Below are positions 8,901 to 10,022 of a stretch of DNA of 10,022 nt, piece after piece. Under the pieces are notes generated by a model. That model was not told the DNA's origin and did no database searches. It saw only the letters and a program-made list of their open reading frames with translations. Origin of the DNA: Basidiobolus heterosporus B8920 (lineage: Eukaryota > Basidiobolomycota > Basidiobolomycetes > Basidiobolales > Basidiobolaceae). Made by a program: the position numbers and the translations under genes. Where the stretch lies: contig JNET01033937.1 of assembly GCA_000697455.1 (NCBI GenBank), positions 1 through 10,022 of the forward strand, in the 5' to 3' direction. The first letter of the stretch is position 1, and each line of letters opens with the position of its first letter.

Positions 8901-9142
8901 ATCCTCACCAACACCAGACAAGAATCAATCTTCAGGATTTAATGGAGATCTTGGAAAATGCCGATGAAAGTGCCAAGATCATACAAAATGGGGTGAATAT
9001 TTTATCCAACGAAGAGATGGAAATGATACTAAATCGTTCCCCAGAAGCATACGAAAAGTTCTCCCATGATGATGTAGGCAATGGGTTTAAACAGATCACC
9101 ACTATCGCTGATGTTCAGAATGATGCCCTCAGTTCGATGTAA
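5970..9142 (+). CDS. SNF2-family chromatin remodelling ATPase, LSH/HELLS/DDM1/Irc5 type, 12 exons
   Basis: Inferred exons: 5970-6017, 6118-6168, 6230-6373, 6435-6668, 6734-6946, 7010-7122, 7179-7329, 7383-7511, 7574-7784, 7852-8022, 8080-8199 and 8280-9142. They join in frame to 815 residues plus TAA, close to human HELLS (838) and yeast Irc5. The N-terminal part holds a charged helix, probably coiled coil (about 83-125, with [15 protein letters not shown] typical of the family). Lobe 1: Walker A GLGKT 227-231, motif Ia APMSTLANW 254-262, box II DEGH 328-331 (the DEGH variant followed by RIKN is a HELLS mark), LTGTP 355-359, LLRRLKSD 424-431. Lobe 2: [31 protein letters not shown] 654-671, [10 protein letters not shown] 687-696. 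An acidic insert ([11 protein letters not shown] region, about 489-529) separates the lobes. The family slides nucleosomes using ATP and supports DNA methylation, repair or cohesin loading in different organisms. Exon 1 and its GTGGGT donor are the least certain; the rest is secure. Confidence 0.92.
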
Positions 9143-9196
9143 TTCATTTAGGGATTCTTGCTTGATTTTAGGTTGCTACTATTTTCTGTGCATGAC

Positions 9197-9202
9197 AATA
9201 AA
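9197..9202 (+). terminator. poly(A) signal AATAAA of the SNF2 gene
   Basis: A consensus AATAAA lies 55 bases after the TAA stop of the SNF2 gene, a normal distance for a fungal 3' UTR. It is the only consensus hexamer I noticed close downstream of the stop. Confidence 0.6.
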
Positions 9203-9983
9203 CAATGATGAATGATCATGTGAATGCAATCTAATTAGCTACATAATGGCCAAAAATTCCGCTCACTTTCCCAGGTTAGAGACTTTGAATCCTGATGATT
9301 GGAAGCTTTACATGTATATCATGAGCTTAATATCACATTGCCAGAGATGCACAGAAGTGCTTAGTAATAGCAGAAAATGGGGGGGGGTTATCATGTACAT
9401 AGCTTGACTAGTTATTCAGGAATAAGTATCAAGAAGTAAATATGCACCTATCTGTTGCTCTAATCAAAGCTCACTTAGAAGTCACCAGCTTACCAAGCTT
9501 TATCAGATATCCTCCAGCACCCCAAACCCATTTTTTTATTCCTGAAACATTTCTTGAGCACTTGGCATGCTGCTTAATATATTTTCTAACAGAAGTAAAA
9601 ATATCCACATATCACTATGAAGCATCAAGTGTGAATCTCATTTTCCTCCAACTTCTAAACAAACCACCTATGGCCCTCCAAGTAACACAATCATCATTAG
9701 TACAATTGCTCTACAAATTTCCTAATGCACACTCATAGATGTTAGTTACAGAATCTAAGGACAAGATTTGATCTTTGAAGCTCTAATCTGTTCTGCAAAT
9801 GATGGCTTTTTTGGCTGAATAGACTATAGTAGCAAATGGCAAATTTTAAGTAATCTACACATTCACATCATATTGCTGTGAGGTCCTGGGAGTTATTGAA
9901 AGTGCTTTGCAGAATTGGGAGAAGATATGGTTTACATTGATGGATTTATTGACTATTGTTGAGATTATTTGGGGAGAAATATT

Positions 9984-10022
9984 AGTCTTGCCAGGAATTG
10001 AACATGGGACTGTTATGAGCAA
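9984..10022 (-). other. tRNA-like 3' half (B box / T-arm), possible tRNA-derived SINE edge
   Basis: On the minus strand the sequence reads CCATG-TTCAATT-CCTGG (10007 to 9991). This is a 5-bp T stem with one mismatch around a 7-nt loop that fits the TTCRANN pattern, and TGTTCAATTCC (9994-10004) is near the pol III B box. The 5' half would lie beyond the right edge, so the A box and acceptor pairing cannot be checked. The bases before it do not give a well-formed anticodon arm at the expected distance: a CTCATAA loop is present but about 5 nt too close. A decayed tRNA or tRNA-derived SINE fits better than a working tRNA. Chance similarity is quite possible. Confidence 0.28.

Larger units (their letters stand above)
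9143..10022. other. AT-rich downstream region without a recognised gene
   Basis: After the SNF2 gene's 3' end I see no recognisable protein. The stretch holds a poly(A) signal, a run of nine G at 9379-9387, a 98-codon ATG-initiated frame at 9442-9738 whose predicted product matches no family I know, and a 56-codon open stretch on the minus strand at 9855-10022 running off the edge. The base composition is visibly richer in A/T than the SNF2 coding exons. It could be ordinary intergenic DNA or an old, unrecognised repeat. Confidence 0.5.

Noticed and set aside
9379-9387. Run of nine G
   Set aside because: A simple homopolymer, possibly variable in length or a sequencing artefact; no further structure around it.
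10002-10022. Methionine-type anticodon loop CTCATAA next to the T-arm
   Set aside because: Only 10 bases separate it from the T loop, where about 15 are needed, so it cannot be the anticodon arm of a normal tRNA.
9855-10022. 56-codon open minus-strand stretch reaching the right edge
   Set aside because: No family resemblance, and short enough to be chance; kept only as a note in the AT-rich region.

Overview
The window looks like nuclear DNA of a fungus. All four genes belong to families common in fungi. The two multi-exon genes carry 18 inferred spliceosomal introns of 53-100 nt with GT..AG ends, several with CTAAC/CTAAT-like branch sites, and the intergenic gaps are under 1 kb. I lean weakly towards an early-diverging (non-Dikarya) lineage because of the high intron density. 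The sequence alone does not fix the species.

Layout, left to right. (1) Positions 1-2342, minus strand: the 5' 636 codons, in eight exons, of a PXB-PX-DUF3818 protein like yeast Ypr097w. Its 3' end lies beyond the left edge. (2) 2343-3018: a divergent promoter region. (3) 3019-3696, plus: a single-exon secreted protein with the paired H-x-T motifs of 2H phosphoesterases. (4) 3697-4440: intergenic, with small tandem repeats, a nested inverted repeat, a TATA box and a probable 5'-UTR intron for the next gene. (5) 4441-5721, plus: a complete 12-helix UNC93-like (MFS-type) membrane protein. (6) 5970-9142, plus: a 12-exon, 815-codon SNF2 ATPase of the LSH/HELLS/DDM1/Irc5 group; my splicing model keeps frame throughout. 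(7) 9143-10022: an AT-rich tail with no recognisable gene. It has a poly(A) signal, a run of nine G, one 98-codon open frame of unknown meaning and, at the very edge, a tRNA-like T-arm on the minus strand that may be the end of a tRNA gene or tRNA-derived SINE.

The genes do not form an obvious pathway: a phosphoinositide/lipid-associated protein, a secreted phosphoesterase-like protein, a transporter-like protein and a chromatin remodeller. I see no cluster logic, CRISPR array, insertion sequence or intact mobile element. The points most worth a second look are the secreted, glycosylation-rich 2H protein, the degenerate phosphoinositide motif in the PX domain, the folded element upstream of the UNC93-like gene, and the tRNA-like right edge.
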